A stretch of 64,000 nucleotides of DNA from Amycolatopsis australiensis (GCF_900119165.1 NZ_FPJG01000006.1:5332001-5396000), one strand, 5' to 3'. Counted from the first letter of the stretch, positions 53,965 to 62,667 are shown. Numbers and translations: made by a program. The notes: a model not told the origin generated them from the sequence alone.

Positions 53965-54900
53965 TCACGGCACCAGCACGACCCGGCCCGGCCGCGTCCA
54001 CGCCCGGCCCGCCTCCGCCAGCGGGACCCGGTCGTAGCCGGCGGTGAGCGCGCCCGCCATCGCGTGTCCCACCACGGTCAGCAGGGCCTCGCGGCGCTCG
54101 CCGGCGGTGAGCTCGTTGTTCGTGTAGCCGTGGACGTGCAGTGACCGGCTGCGCAGCACGGCCGACGGGACGGCGAACTCCTCGCCGGCCGCGCCGCCGA
54201 GGTTGACCAGCCGCCCGCCCGGCCGCAGGCTGCGCAGCGCCGCCGCGGCCGGGATCCCGCACACCGGATCGATCACCAGGTCGGCCGGCACCTGCGCGAG
54301 CCGCGCGGCCAGCCGCTCGACGTCGTCGGCGGCGTCGAGCCGGACCGTGCTGTCCGCGCCGAGCTCGCGCGCCCGCTCCAGCGCGGCCGCCGACCGCGCG
54401 CACGCGACGACGTGCCGGGCCCCGGCCACCCGCGCCAGCTGGACGGCCGACTGGCCGACCACCCCGCCGGCGCCCAGCACGAGCACCGTCTCCCCGGCTG
54501 CCAGCTTTCCCTTGCCGGTCAGGCACATCCAGGCCGCCACCGCCGACAGCCCGAGCGCCGCGACCAGCGCGTGGTCGGCCCCCGCCGGCAGCTCCACGAC
54601 GTCCTCGGGCGCGGCCACGGCGTACTCGGCCATGCTGCCGTCACCGGGCCGCATGCCCGCGGCCGTGGCGAACCAGACCGGCGGCCCGGCCGGCGCCACC
54701 ACGCCCACCCCCTGCACCCCCGGCACGTACGGCAGCTCGGGCACCCCGAAGTAGGACGTGCCCGACGCGCAAAGCCGGTCCAGCGGCGTGATGGGCGCGG
54801 CCGTGACCCGCACCGCGAGCGCGCCCGGCCCGGGCTCGGGGTCGGGCCGCTCGGTCACCACCGGGGCGCGGCCCGCCGTCCGGATCTCCGCCGCGCGCAC
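53965..54900 (-). CDS. MDR-family oxidoreductase (zinc-free alcohol dehydrogenase-like)
   Basis: 311 residues from a GTG. GroES-like half MRAAEIRTAGRAPVVTERPD, VPGVQGVGVV and a Rossmann half with VLVLGAGGVVGQSAVQLARV. No structural zinc cysteines. Last gene on the minus-strand catabolic operon, six bases behind the dioxygenase stop. It could reduce or oxidise an intermediate of the pathway; the substrate is unknown. Confidence 0.83.
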   Translation of the reverse strand: MRAAEIRTAGRAPVVTERPDPEPGPGALAVRVTAAPITPLDRLCASGTSYFGVPELPYVPGVQGVGVVAPAGPPVWFATAAGMRPGDGSMAEYAVAAPEDVVELPAGADHALVAALGLSAVAAWMCLTGKGKLAAGETVLVLGAGGVVGQSAVQLARVAGARHVVACARSAAALERARELGADSTVRLDAADDVERLAARLAQVPADLVIDPVCGIPAAAALRSLRPGGRLVNLGGAAGEEFAVPSAVLRSRSLHVHGYTNNELTAGERREALLTVVGHAMAGALTAGYDRVPLAEAGRAWTRPGRVVLVP

Positions 54901-54906
54901 CGGCGG

Positions 54907-55767
54907 TCACGCCGGCTGCAGGACGAAGTTGTACCGGGCTTCCAGCCACGGCCGGTCCGACTCGCCGCCGCCGGGGGTCGGCCCGGGCTCGCGCGGCTCG
55001 AACGCCACGACCAGCTCCTGCTTGGTGCCGAACACCACGTCGCTGTCGAGGTATTCGGCACCCTCCTGGAACAGGTGCGTGATGAGCGGCTCGAAGCCGG
55101 CGGCGTTGATCAGGAAGTGGACGTGGGCGGGCCGGAAGTGGCTGATGTCGGTGCCGCGGACGAGGTCGCCGACCGGGCCGTCCATCGGGATCGAATAGCC
55201 TTTCGGCGCGATGGTGCGCAGGCAGTAGGTTCCGTCGGGACGCGTGGTGTACTTCGCGCGCAGCCGGGCCTCGTCGACGTCGGGGATCTGCGACTCGTAG
55301 GCGCCGTCCTGGTCGGCCTGCCACACATCGAGGACCGCGCCGCCGACGGGGGAGCCGTCGAGACCGCGGACCGTGCCGGTGATGTAGAGCGGCGTGCCCG
55401 GCAGGTCGTCGGACATGTCGCCGCCGAACTCCTTCTCCGGCGAGCCCTCGATGTGGAACGGGCCGAGGACGGTGGCCGGGGTGGCCCCGGCGGCGAAGGC
55501 GTGGTTCATCTGCACCACCAGCATGCTCAGGCCGAGCACGTCCGAGGCGAGGATGAACTCTTCGCGCTTGTCGTCGCTGATCTGCCCGGTGGCGGTCAGC
55601 CACCGCATCGCGGCCATCCACTCCGGCTCGGTCAGCCGCACTTCGCGGGCGAAGGCGTGCAGGTGCCGGACCAGCGCGGACATCAGCTGCGCCGTGCGCG
55701 GGTCGTGCGCGCTCGCCCAGCGCCGCGCGGCGAGCTCGGTGATGTTGTCCTCGGTGACGAGCTGCAT
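54907..55767 (-). CDS. intradiol ring-cleavage dioxygenase (catechol/hydroxyquinol 1,2-dioxygenase type)
   Basis: 286 residues. N-terminal dimer domain ITELAARRWASAHDPRTAQL, LVRHLHAFAREVRLTEPEWM. The Fe(III) ligands are visible: Tyr in WQADQDGAYESQ, Tyr in KGYSIPMDG, and both His in FRPAHVHFLI. EGSPEKEFGGDMS is typical of hydroxyquinol dioxygenases. It opens an aromatic diol ring between the hydroxyls. The substrate, a catechol, hydroxyquinol or carboxylated variant, cannot be read from sequence. Confidence 0.9.
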   Translation of the reverse strand: MQLVTEDNITELAARRWASAHDPRTAQLMSALVRHLHAFAREVRLTEPEWMAAMRWLTATGQISDDKREEFILASDVLGLSMLVVQMNHAFAAGATPATVLGPFHIEGSPEKEFGGDMSDDLPGTPLYITGTVRGLDGSPVGGAVLDVWQADQDGAYESQIPDVDEARLRAKYTTRPDGTYCLRTIAPKGYSIPMDGPVGDLVRGTDISHFRPAHVHFLINAAGFEPLITHLFQEGAEYLDSDVVFGTKQELVVAFEPREPGPTPGGGESDRPWLEARYNFVLQPA

Positions 55768-55778
55768 CGGCGTTCCTC

Positions 55779-56573
55779 TCAGCGGTGCGGGTCCGGGGCG
55801 ACCGAGCGGTTGTTCAGGTCGACCGACCGGAAGATGGCGTCGGCGACCGGGTGGCGCAGCTCCTCGGCGAGCTGGCCGATCAGCCCGGCGGCGCGGGCCA
55901 GCAGGGCGAACCCGCGCAGCAGCGGCAGCGGCAGCCCCAGGTCGGCCAGCGCCGCCCCGCAGACCCCGGCGCCGTTGAGCGGCAGCGTCTTGCCGAGCAC
56001 ACGCGGGTGCACCCGGCCGATGGCGGCGAACAGCTCCAGGTGCGGGCCGCGCAGGTGCTCTTCGGCGGCGATGGCGAACAGCCGCCGGGTGCGCGGGTCG
56101 CCGTCCTTGTGCACGTGGTGCCCGAGCCCCGGCACGAACTTCCCTTGCCGGCGCAGGTCTTCCACGGTCCGCAGGGCCAGCGCGTCCCAGCCGTCCTCAT
56201 CGGAGGGCTGGGTGCCCCCCGCGGTCAGGACGTCGTGCAGGAACCGGCCGCAGTCCTCGGTGACGCCGAGGAACCGCGACCCGCCGCCGAGCAGTCCCGC
56301 GGCGAGCGCGCCCTGCACCGAGTCGGGCGCGGACAGGTAGGTCAGCCGGGTCACGATCGCGGTCGGGGTGAAGCCGTGGTCGGCCAGCGCGGCCAGCACC
56401 GCCTCGAAGACCCGTGTTTCGCCCTTGCCCGGCCGGCGTTGGGTGGCCAGCCAGAACGCCAGCTCGCCGAACCCGACCGTGCCCATGACGTCCTCGGCGA
56501 GGTCCTGGCCGAGCAGGGTGATCGTGTCCTTCGTGGACGCGCCGAGCGCGGTTTCGTAGACCCGGTCAGGCAT
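55779..56573 (-). CDS. citryl-CoA-lyase-like protein (citrate synthase fold)
   Basis: 264 residues from ATG 56573 (MPDRVYETALGAS). It keeps only the citrate-synthase core: TITLLGQDLAEDVMGTVGFG, PNAQR-like RRPGKGETRV, VPGLGHHVHKDGDPRTRR with the catalytic His pair region, and VHPRVLGKTLPLNGAGVCGA. Such shortened proteins are annotated as citryl-CoA lyases. It may split a 3-hydroxyacyl-CoA into acetyl-CoA and an oxoacid. Eight bases overlap the upstream CoA-transferase. Confidence 0.82.
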   Translation of the reverse strand: MPDRVYETALGASTKDTITLLGQDLAEDVMGTVGFGELAFWLATQRRPGKGETRVFEAVLAALADHGFTPTAIVTRLTYLSAPDSVQGALAAGLLGGGSRFLGVTEDCGRFLHDVLTAGGTQPSDEDGWDALALRTVEDLRRQGKFVPGLGHHVHKDGDPRTRRLFAIAAEEHLRGPHLELFAAIGRVHPRVLGKTLPLNGAGVCGAALADLGLPLPLLRGFALLARAAGLIGQLAEELRHPVADAIFRSVDLNNRSVAPDPHR

Positions 56574-57738
56574 GCCCGTCCTCCGTGAGCCAGGCGCGCA
56601 GTTCGGCGCCGTGTTCGTCCAGCTCCGGCGGCGGCAGCCGGTAGCCGGCGGGGGTCGCGGAGAACCGGATCGGGTGCCGGGTCGTCGGGACGGCGCGGTT
56701 GCCGTCGCCGACCTCGACGATCGGGGCGAGCCCGAACCGCTCGGCCATCGCGAACCCGCCGTCGATGGTGTTGATCGGTCCACACGGGACACCGACCTGG
56801 GTCAGCGCGTCGAACCACGCCACGGCGCCACGCGTCTTCAGCCGCTCGACCAGCAGCGGCCGCAGCTGTTCGCGGTGGCGCGTGCGGTCGGCGTTGCGGG
56901 CGAACCGCGGGTCGTCGGGGACCTCCGGCAGGTCCAGCACCTCGCACAACCGGCGGAACTGACCGTCGTTGGCCGCGGCGACGATCAGGTCCGCGTCCGC
57001 GGTCGGCAGCGGCTCGTACGGGAAGACGCTGGGGTGCGCGTTGCCCATCCGGTACGGCACCACCCCGCCGGCGGCGTAGGCCGAACTGTGGTTGACCAGC
57101 CCGGTCAGCGCCGAGGACAGCAGGTTGACCTCGACGTGCTGCCCCGCACCGGTCGCGTCGCGGTGGCGCAGCGCGGCGAGGATGCCGATCACCGCGTGGT
57201 TGCCCGCCATCACGTCGAACACCGAGATCCCGGCCCGGTACGGCGGGCCGTCCGGGTCGCCGGTCAGGCTCATCAGGCCCGAGATCGCCTGCACCATCAG
57301 GTCGTAGCCCGGCACGTGCCGTCCCGCGCCGGAGCCGAAGCCGCTGATCGAGGCGTAGACCGCGCGCGGGTTGGCCGTGCGGATGCTGTCGTAGTCCAAT
57401 CCGTACTTGGCCAGGCCGCCGGGCTTGAAGTTCTCGATCACCACGTCCGCGCGCGAAGCCAGCTCGCGGGCGACGGCGGCGTCGGCCGCGTCGCGCAGGT
57501 CGAGCGCGATCGACCGCTTCCCCCGGTTGACCCCGAGGTAGTAGGTGGAGACGTCGCCGCGGACCGGCGGCATCCACGTGCGCGTCTCGTCGCCCTGCGG
57601 CCCTTCGACCTTGACCACGTCGGCGCCCATGTCGGCGAGCAGCATCGTGGCGTACGGGCCCGCGAGCACCCGGGAGAAGTCCGCGACCAGCAACCCGGCC
57701 AGCGGGCCCGCTGCGCTCTCGTCCACCCGGACCCTCAC
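56566..57738 (-). CDS. CaiB/BaiF-type (class III) CoA-transferase
   Basis: 390 residues. LAGLLVADFSRVLAGPYATM, GADVVKVEGPQGDETRTWMP, FGSGAGRHVPGYDLMVQAIS with the catalytic Asp in GYDLM, and GISVFDVMAGNHAVIGILAA are class III marks. Starts at GTG 57738; a second in-frame GTG at 57726 would cut four residues. First gene of the minus operon with the lyase, dioxygenase and oxidoreductase. It would activate an acid to its CoA ester for the lyase. Confidence 0.92.
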   Translation of the reverse strand: MRVRVDESAAGPLAGLLVADFSRVLAGPYATMLLADMGADVVKVEGPQGDETRTWMPPVRGDVSTYYLGVNRGKRSIALDLRDAADAAVARELASRADVVIENFKPGGLAKYGLDYDSIRTANPRAVYASISGFGSGAGRHVPGYDLMVQAISGLMSLTGDPDGPPYRAGISVFDVMAGNHAVIGILAALRHRDATGAGQHVEVNLLSSALTGLVNHSSAYAAGGVVPYRMGNAHPSVFPYEPLPTADADLIVAAANDGQFRRLCEVLDLPEVPDDPRFARNADRTRHREQLRPLLVERLKTRGAVAWFDALTQVGVPCGPINTIDGGFAMAERFGLAPIVEVGDGNRAVPTTRHPIRFSATPAGYRLPPPELDEHGAELRAWLTEDGHA

Positions 57739-57742
57739 CTTC

Positions 57743-57759
57743 TGTCCGTCTGACGGACG
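57743..57759. promoter_or_regulatory. IclR-type operator candidate, site A (TGTCCGTCTGACGGACG)
   Basis: Inverted repeat GTCCG-N5-CGGAC just upstream of the CoA-transferase start. A third half-site (TGTCCG, 57763-57768) follows. Site B at 58697 has the same outer bases, TGTCCGTC-N3-CGGACG. Both flank genes next to the IclR regulator. Confidence 0.65.
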
Positions 57760-57793
57760 TCTGTCCGCAGTGTCCTCCCGCGGGCGGCGGCGG

Positions 57794-58603
57794 TCAAGGC
57801 GCCGCGGGCAGCGTGACGTGCGGGGCGGCGTCCAGGCGGGCGAAGTCGGCGCTGATCTCCCCGGCGGTCTGCAGCAGCAGCGGCAGGTGGTGGTCCAGCA
57901 GCTTCTCCACCGGCGTCTCGGCGGCGTGGCAGTTGACGTTGACCCCGGCGATCACCCGCCCGGACCCGTCGCGCAGCGGCGCGGCCACCGACCGGATGCC
58001 CAGCGCGAGCTGCTCGTCGGTGAGCGCCCAGCCGCGGGCGCGGACCTCCCGCAGCTCGGCGTCGCGCTCGGCCCGGTCCGGCTGCCAGCGCGGCACCAGC
58101 CCCGACCGGCTCGGCTGGGCCAGCACCGTCTCCAGCTCCGCCGGCGCCAGCGCGGCCAGCTGGACCTTGCCCAGCGACGTCGGCAGGGCCGGGAAGCGGG
58201 TGCCGATCTGCACGCTCAGCCCGACGATCTTCGGCACCGCGACGCGGGCGACGTAGACGATGTCCGAGCCGTCGAGCTGGGCGATCGAGCACGACTCGTT
58301 CGTGCGCGCGACCAGGCGTTCCAGGTGCGGCCGGGCGACCTCCCACAGGCCCGTCGACCGGACGTAGGCGACGCCGAGGTCGAGCACGCGCGGGGTCAGG
58401 GCGTAGCCGCGCCCGTCGCTGCGGACGTACCCCAGCTCCTCGAGCGTGAGCAGGATCCGGCGGGCGGTCGGACGGGCCAGGCCGGTCTCGGCGGCCACCT
58501 CCGCCAGCGTCAGCTCCCGCTGCCGCGGCCCGAACGCCGTGATCACCTCGAGCCCGCGCGCCAGCGCTTCGATGAAGTCGGGACCCGTTCCCTCGCGTGG
58601 CAT
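57794..58603 (-). CDS. IclR-family regulator
   Basis: 269 residues from an ATG with GGAGGAGG upstream. N-terminal winged helix LARGLEVITAFGPRQRELTL, VAAETGLARPTARRILLTLE and a ligand domain with SLGKVQLAALAPAELETVL and RSVAAPLRDGSGRVIAGVNV. The layout fits the PcaR/PobR subgroup that activates aromatic degradation when bound to its substrate. It lies between the minus operon and the plus-strand amidohydrolase and probably controls both. Confidence 0.9.
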   Translation of the reverse strand: MPREGTGPDFIEALARGLEVITAFGPRQRELTLAEVAAETGLARPTARRILLTLEELGYVRSDGRGYALTPRVLDLGVAYVRSTGLWEVARPHLERLVARTNESCSIAQLDGSDIVYVARVAVPKIVGLSVQIGTRFPALPTSLGKVQLAALAPAELETVLAQPSRSGLVPRWQPDRAERDAELREVRARGWALTDEQLALGIRSVAAPLRDGSGRVIAGVNVNCHAAETPVEKLLDHHLPLLLQTAGEISADFARLDAAPHVTLPAAP

Positions 58604-58696
58604 GCGCGGCCTCCTCCTGCAGTGGGTCTGACCGCAGCGTAGCGGCGGGGATTGACACCGGCGCGGCATCGGACGAAAGTGGCGGCACCCCACCGA

Positions 58697-58713
58697 TGTC
58701 CGTCAGGCGGACG
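58697..58713. promoter_or_regulatory. IclR-type operator candidate, site B (TGTCCGTCAGGCGGACG)
   Basis: Inverted repeat GTCCG-N5-CGGAC, 23 bp before the amidohydrolase start and 93 bp before the IclR start, in the divergent region. It shares 14 of 17 bases with site A. Confidence 0.65.
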
Positions 58714-58736
58714 AGTGTACGCAAGCGGAGGCCGTG

Positions 58737-60158
58737 ATGTCCGGTTCGATCGTCCTGCGCGGCGGCACGGTGCTGACCCTCGACGACACGCACCGGGTGC
58801 TGCCCGGCGCAGACGTCTTGGTCGAAGGCGACCGGATCACCGCGATCGGGCCGGCGCTGGCCGTCCCGCCGGGCACGACCGAGATCGACGCGACCGGCGG
58901 CATCGTCCTGCCCGGCATGATCGACACCCACCGCCACCTGTGGCAGACCGCGATGCGCGGGTACGGCGCCGACTGGACGCTGACGCAGTACTTCGTCTGG
59001 TACTACCTCGAATGGGGCAAGGTGTTCCGGCCCGAGGACATCTACGCGGGCAACCTGCTCGGCGCGTGGGAGGCGCTCGAAGCCGGCGTCACGACCACAG
59101 TGGACTGGTCGCACGGCCTGCAGACCACCGAGCACGCCGACGCCGCCGCCGACGCGCTGGAGGCGGTGCCCGGCCGGTTCGTGCTGGCCTACGGCAACAT
59201 CCAGGACTCGCCGGCGAACTGGACCGCCACGCCGGAGTTCCGCGACTTCGTCGCCCGCCGCATCACCGGCGACGACCGGCTCGGCTTCCAGATCGCCTTC
59301 GACGTCGCCGGCGACCCGGCCTTCCCCGAGAAGCCGGCGTTCGAGGTGGCCCGCGAACTCGGCGTGCCGGTGACCACGCACGCCGGCGTGTGGGGCGCCA
59401 CCGGCGACGACGGCATCCGCCTCATGCACGACCACGGCTTCATGACGCCCGAAACGATCTACGTGCACAGCGCGTCACTCTCGCCCGACTCCTACCACCG
59501 GATCGCCGCGACCGGCGGGTCGGTGTCGGTCTCGACCGAAAGCGAACAGAGCGCCGGCCAGGGCTACCCGCCCACCTGGGCGCTGCGCAAGTACGGCATC
59601 CCGGTGTCGCTGTCGATGGACACGTCGGTCTGGTGGAGCGGCGACCTGTTCACGGCGATGCGCGCGACCCTGGGCGCGGACCGCTCCCGCGAGCACCTGG
59701 AAGCCCACGCGAAAGGCGAAACGGTGACCCATGCGGCGTTGCGGGCGGAGCAGGTGGTGGAGTGGGCCACCCGCGGCGGCGCCGCCGCGTTGGGCCGCTC
59801 GGACATCGGCAGTCTCGAGGTCGGCAAGAAGGCGGACGTGGTGCTGCTCAAGAACGACCACTCGCCGGTCTCGTTCCCGCTGCTGAACCCGTACGGCCAC
59901 GTGGCGTTCCAGGCCCAGCGCGGCGACGTCGACACGGTGCTGGTGAACGGCCGCGTCGTCAAGCGCGACGGCCGCCTGGTCGGCGTGGACCTGCCGGCGG
60001 TCCGGCGCCGCGTCGAGGAGACGGTCGGGTACCTGCGCGGCCGGCTGGGCGAAGAGGCGTGGCGGCAGGGCATGAACCCGGACGTGCCGGAGACGAAGAT
60101 CCTGGACAACCCGTACACGTACACCGACTACCAAAGCGACGCCACCCACGGCGGCTGA
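58737..60158 (+). CDS. amidohydrolase-superfamily metal-dependent deaminase/hydrolase
   Basis: 473 residues. Metal ligands: HRH at 65-67 (DTHRHLWQTAMRGYG), His in VTTHAGVWGA, His in YVHSASLS and Asp in SLSMDTSVWW. The layout is that of the subtype III group (cytosine/guanine-deaminase and chlorohydrolase-like). GDRITAIGPALAVPPGTTEI and VEVGKKADVVLL of the beta-sandwich frame the barrel. ATG 58737 has GGAG six bases before it; a GTG at 58734 is too close. It may open or deaminate a heterocycle that feeds the dioxygenase cluster. Substrate unknown. Confidence 0.9.
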   Translation: MSGSIVLRGGTVLTLDDTHRVLPGADVLVEGDRITAIGPALAVPPGTTEIDATGGIVLPGMIDTHRHLWQTAMRGYGADWTLTQYFVWYYLEWGKVFRPEDIYAGNLLGAWEALEAGVTTTVDWSHGLQTTEHADAAADALEAVPGRFVLAYGNIQDSPANWTATPEFRDFVARRITGDDRLGFQIAFDVAGDPAFPEKPAFEVARELGVPVTTHAGVWGATGDDGIRLMHDHGFMTPETIYVHSASLSPDSYHRIAATGGSVSVSTESEQSAGQGYPPTWALRKYGIPVSLSMDTSVWWSGDLFTAMRATLGADRSREHLEAHAKGETVTHAALRAEQVVEWATRGGAAALGRSDIGSLEVGKKADVVLLKNDHSPVSFPLLNPYGHVAFQAQRGDVDTVLVNGRVVKRDGRLVGVDLPAVRRRVEETVGYLRGRLGEEAWRQGMNPDVPETKILDNPYTYTDYQSDATHGG

Positions 60159-60173
60159 GTACCGTACTGCAGC

Positions 60174-60665
60174 GTGGTCCAGGTTTTCATCCAGCCCGCG
60201 TACGGCACCCCGGAAGCTCGCCGCTACGGCGCGGAGACCCTGGACCGGACGGTCGCGTTCGCCGGGTACGCCGACCTCCTCGACCCGGCCGACTTGGCCC
60301 GCCTGCGCGCCCTGCACCCGGGCGGCCGCGCCCGCTTCTGGGGCGCCAAGGACAAGTACGACCGCCGCATGGACACGGTGGCCACGGGCGACATCGTGCT
60401 GTTCACCGGCCGCAAGCACGTCCAGGCCACCGCGGAGGTGGGCCACGGCTTCCGCAACCCGGCCTTCGCCCGCCGGCTCTGGCGCCCACCACCGGGGAAG
60501 TGCCTGTTCAGCAACGTCTACAGCCTGCGCCACTACCGGCGCGTGGGCCTGCCGTACGAGGCGATCTGGGCCCTGCCGGGCTTCACCACCGGCGACAACT
60601 TCATGGGCTTGCGGTTCCTCGACGAGTCCAAGTCCGCCGCGGTAATCGATTTACTGCGCTCGTAG
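60174..60665 (+). CDS. hypothetical protein, possible EVE/PUA-like domain
   Basis: 163 residues from a GTG with TACCGT eight bases upstream (leaderless). VQVFIQPAYGTPEARRYGAE opens it; GDIVLFTGRKHVQATAEVGH and NPAFARRLWRPPPGKCLFSN then YSLRHYRRVGLPYEAIWALP resemble the EVE/PUA-like modules that bind modified bases in restriction or RNA-binding proteins. The match is by pattern only and could be wrong. It is a single-domain protein between two hydrolase genes. Confidence 0.6.
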   Translation: MVQVFIQPAYGTPEARRYGAETLDRTVAFAGYADLLDPADLARLRALHPGGRARFWGAKDKYDRRMDTVATGDIVLFTGRKHVQATAEVGHGFRNPAFARRLWRPPPGKCLFSNVYSLRHYRRVGLPYEAIWALPGFTTGDNFMGLRFLDESKSAAVIDLLRS

Positions 60666-60674
60666 AGTCGGATC
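60663..60674 (+). promoter_or_regulatory. -10 hexamer for the epoxide hydrolase gene
   Basis: TAGAGT (60663-60668), six bases, ATG at 60675; it overlaps the TAG stop of the preceding gene. Suggests a leaderless transcript. Confidence 0.45.
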
Positions 60675-61805
60675 ATGACGCCTCGTCCCTTCGTCTCGCA
60701 CACCGATCCGGCCGTCCTCGACGACCTTCGCGCGCGGATTCGGGCCACGCGCTGGCCCGATGCTCCCGAGGACGCCGGGTGGTCCGCCGGTGCCGACGTC
60801 GGGTACCTGCGGGAACTCTGCGCCTACTGGGCCGACGGGTTCGACTGGCCCGCCCGGGAAGCCGAGCTCAACGCCATCCCGCGGTTCCGCCTCACCGTGG
60901 ACGGGCACGCCATCCACTTCGCGCACGTCCGGGCCGCCGCGCCGGCCGGGAACGCGTTGCCGCTCGTGCTCAGCCACGGCTGGCCCGACTCCTTCTGGCG
61001 GTACACCAAGGTGATCCCGCTGCTGACCGACCCCGGCGCGCACGGCGGCGACCCCGCCGACGCCTTCGACGTCATCGTTCCCGACCTGCCCGGCTTCGGG
61101 TACTCCGCCCGGCCCGCGACGCCGCTGGACTCCGTCGCCGTCGCGGGCCTGTGGGCGCGGCTGATGGACCAGCTCGGCTACCCGCGGTTCGGCGCCGCCG
61201 GCGGGGACCTGGGCAGCCACGTCAGCCGCTACCTCGCGCTCGACCACCCCGAGCGGGTGGTCGCCGTCCACCGCACCGACGCCGGCCTGCCCATCTTCAC
61301 CGGCGACCCCGCCGAGCTGACCGCCGAGGAACGCGAGTGGATGGCGACCGTGGCCGCGTGGGGTGCCTCCGAGGGTGCGTACGCGGCGATGCACCGCACG
61401 AAACCGCAGACCGCGGCGGTCGGGCTGACCGACTCGCCCGCCGGGCTGGCCGCGTGGATCGTCGAGAAGCTGCGGGACTGGAGCGACGGCTTCCCCTTCA
61501 CCCGCGACGAGATCCTCACCAACATCACGATCTACTGGCTGACCGCGACGATCGGCTCGTCGATGCGGATGTACCGCGCCAACGCCGCGATCCCGCCGGC
61601 CCAGCTGGCCCGCCGCGTGGAAGTGCCGTCGGGGTTCGCGCTGTTCCAGGGCGACGTCGTCCGGCCCCCGCGCGCCTGGCTGGAACGCACGGCCAACACG
61701 GTCCGGGTGACCGAGCCACCGCGCGGCGGCCACTTCGCGGCCTTCGAGGAGCCGGAAAGCTACGCCCAGGAGCTGCGCGAGTTCTTCCGTCCGTTCCGCA
61801 GCTGA
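60675..61805 (+). CDS. epoxide hydrolase (EHN-type alpha/beta hydrolase)
   Basis: 376 residues. N-terminal EHN segment (LDDLRARIRATRWPDAP, YLRELCAYWADGFDWPAREA), oxyanion motif SHGWPDSFW, nucleophile Asp178 in AAGGDLGSHVSRYLA, and the catalytic His in PPRGGHFAAFEEP. These match soluble epoxide hydrolases of the juvenile-hormone hydrolase type. It opens epoxides with water in the cytoplasm. Substrate unknown. Confidence 0.92.
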   Translation: MTPRPFVSHTDPAVLDDLRARIRATRWPDAPEDAGWSAGADVGYLRELCAYWADGFDWPAREAELNAIPRFRLTVDGHAIHFAHVRAAAPAGNALPLVLSHGWPDSFWRYTKVIPLLTDPGAHGGDPADAFDVIVPDLPGFGYSARPATPLDSVAVAGLWARLMDQLGYPRFGAAGGDLGSHVSRYLALDHPERVVAVHRTDAGLPIFTGDPAELTAEEREWMATVAAWGASEGAYAAMHRTKPQTAAVGLTDSPAGLAAWIVEKLRDWSDGFPFTRDEILTNITIYWLTATIGSSMRMYRANAAIPPAQLARRVEVPSGFALFQGDVVRPPRAWLERTANTVRVTEPPRGGHFAAFEEPESYAQELREFFRPFRS

Positions 61806-61878
61806 CGGGAGCTGACAAAAACCGGTCAGTTGCGCGCCGCCGGTCCCCGGGTGCCCGGATCGCCCCGATGATGAACGG

Positions 61879-62601
61879 GTGGGGCGGTGGATCACCAAGG
61901 ACGGCAAGCGCATCTACATCGGCGCCAAGGGAACGGGGGCCGTCGCCGCGGCGGCGGCCGGCCTGGCGATCGCCGCAGGAGCGGGCGGCGGGGTGTTCGG
62001 GGGTGCGGCAGGCGAGGCCGGGACGGCTGGTGCGGCGGCGGAGGCGCTGGCCGGGAACACCGCCGGCGACGTCGCCGACGCGCTGCCGGGCCGCTCGCTC
62101 GAAACCCGCCGCGCCCAGGCGCGTGACTCGGCCGAGCGCGGCAAGGCGAAGGAGGCCTGGAGCCGGCTGAAGCTCAAGGAGCTCAAGCGCGAGGTCCGGC
62201 GGCTGGAACGCGAAGGCGACTGCGTCGCGGCCGCCTCGGGCAAGGTGCGCGACTTCCTGGCCAGGACGCCGTGCACCTCGCTGGACCGCATGCTGCTGGC
62301 GGTCGGGGACGGCCACGGCAACGCCGCGGTCGTCTCGGTCGTGCGCGTCGGGTTCCGGTCGGCGAAGCAGGCCCGCGACTTCGAGAAGGTCGAGGCGGTG
62401 CAGGGCAGCGGCGACGTGCGGCCACTGGAGATCGCCGCCGTCCTCGGGATCGCCGGGGTGCGGATGAGCGGGCTGCACTACCGGTCCCGCCCGGACGGCC
62501 ACGCCATGGTCGTCGCCGAGGCGGACACCGCCACCGGCCACTTCGACGGACCCACCCTGGACGCGCTCGCCGACGTGGCCGCGTACCTGCCCGTGCGGTA
62601 G
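61879..62601 (+). CDS. hypothetical protein with glycine/alanine-rich N-terminal segment
   Basis: 240 residues from a GTG. Residues 1-16 (MGRWITKDGKRIYIGAK) precede a Gly/Ala stretch (VAAAAAGLAIAAGAGGGVFG) that may be a membrane segment. The middle is helical and basic (KEAWSRLKLKELKREVRRLE). The C-terminal half (CVAAASGKVRDFLARTPCTS, AAVVSVVRVGF, RSAKQARDFEKVEAVQGSGD) looks like a compact alpha/beta domain. The opening resembles tails of proteins that start with GRWITxxGRRIYIG, but I do not recognise the family. Confidence 0.65.
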   Translation: MGRWITKDGKRIYIGAKGTGAVAAAAAGLAIAAGAGGGVFGGAAGEAGTAGAAAEALAGNTAGDVADALPGRSLETRRAQARDSAERGKAKEAWSRLKLKELKREVRRLEREGDCVAAASGKVRDFLARTPCTSLDRMLLAVGDGHGNAAVVSVVRVGFRSAKQARDFEKVEAVQGSGDVRPLEIAAVLGIAGVRMSGLHYRSRPDGHAMVVAEADTATGHFDGPTLDALADVAAYLPVR

Positions 62602-62667
62602 CGGGTGTATCCGGCGGCCCTTTCGCGGCTCTGATCGGGCAGAGCTCCCACAGCGGAAGGAACGACC

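Noticed and set aside
58652..62170. Open frame of about 1,170 codons on the plus strand
   Set aside because: It overlaps the amidohydrolase and epoxide hydrolase genes in another frame, and those have full catalytic motifs. The long frame has none.
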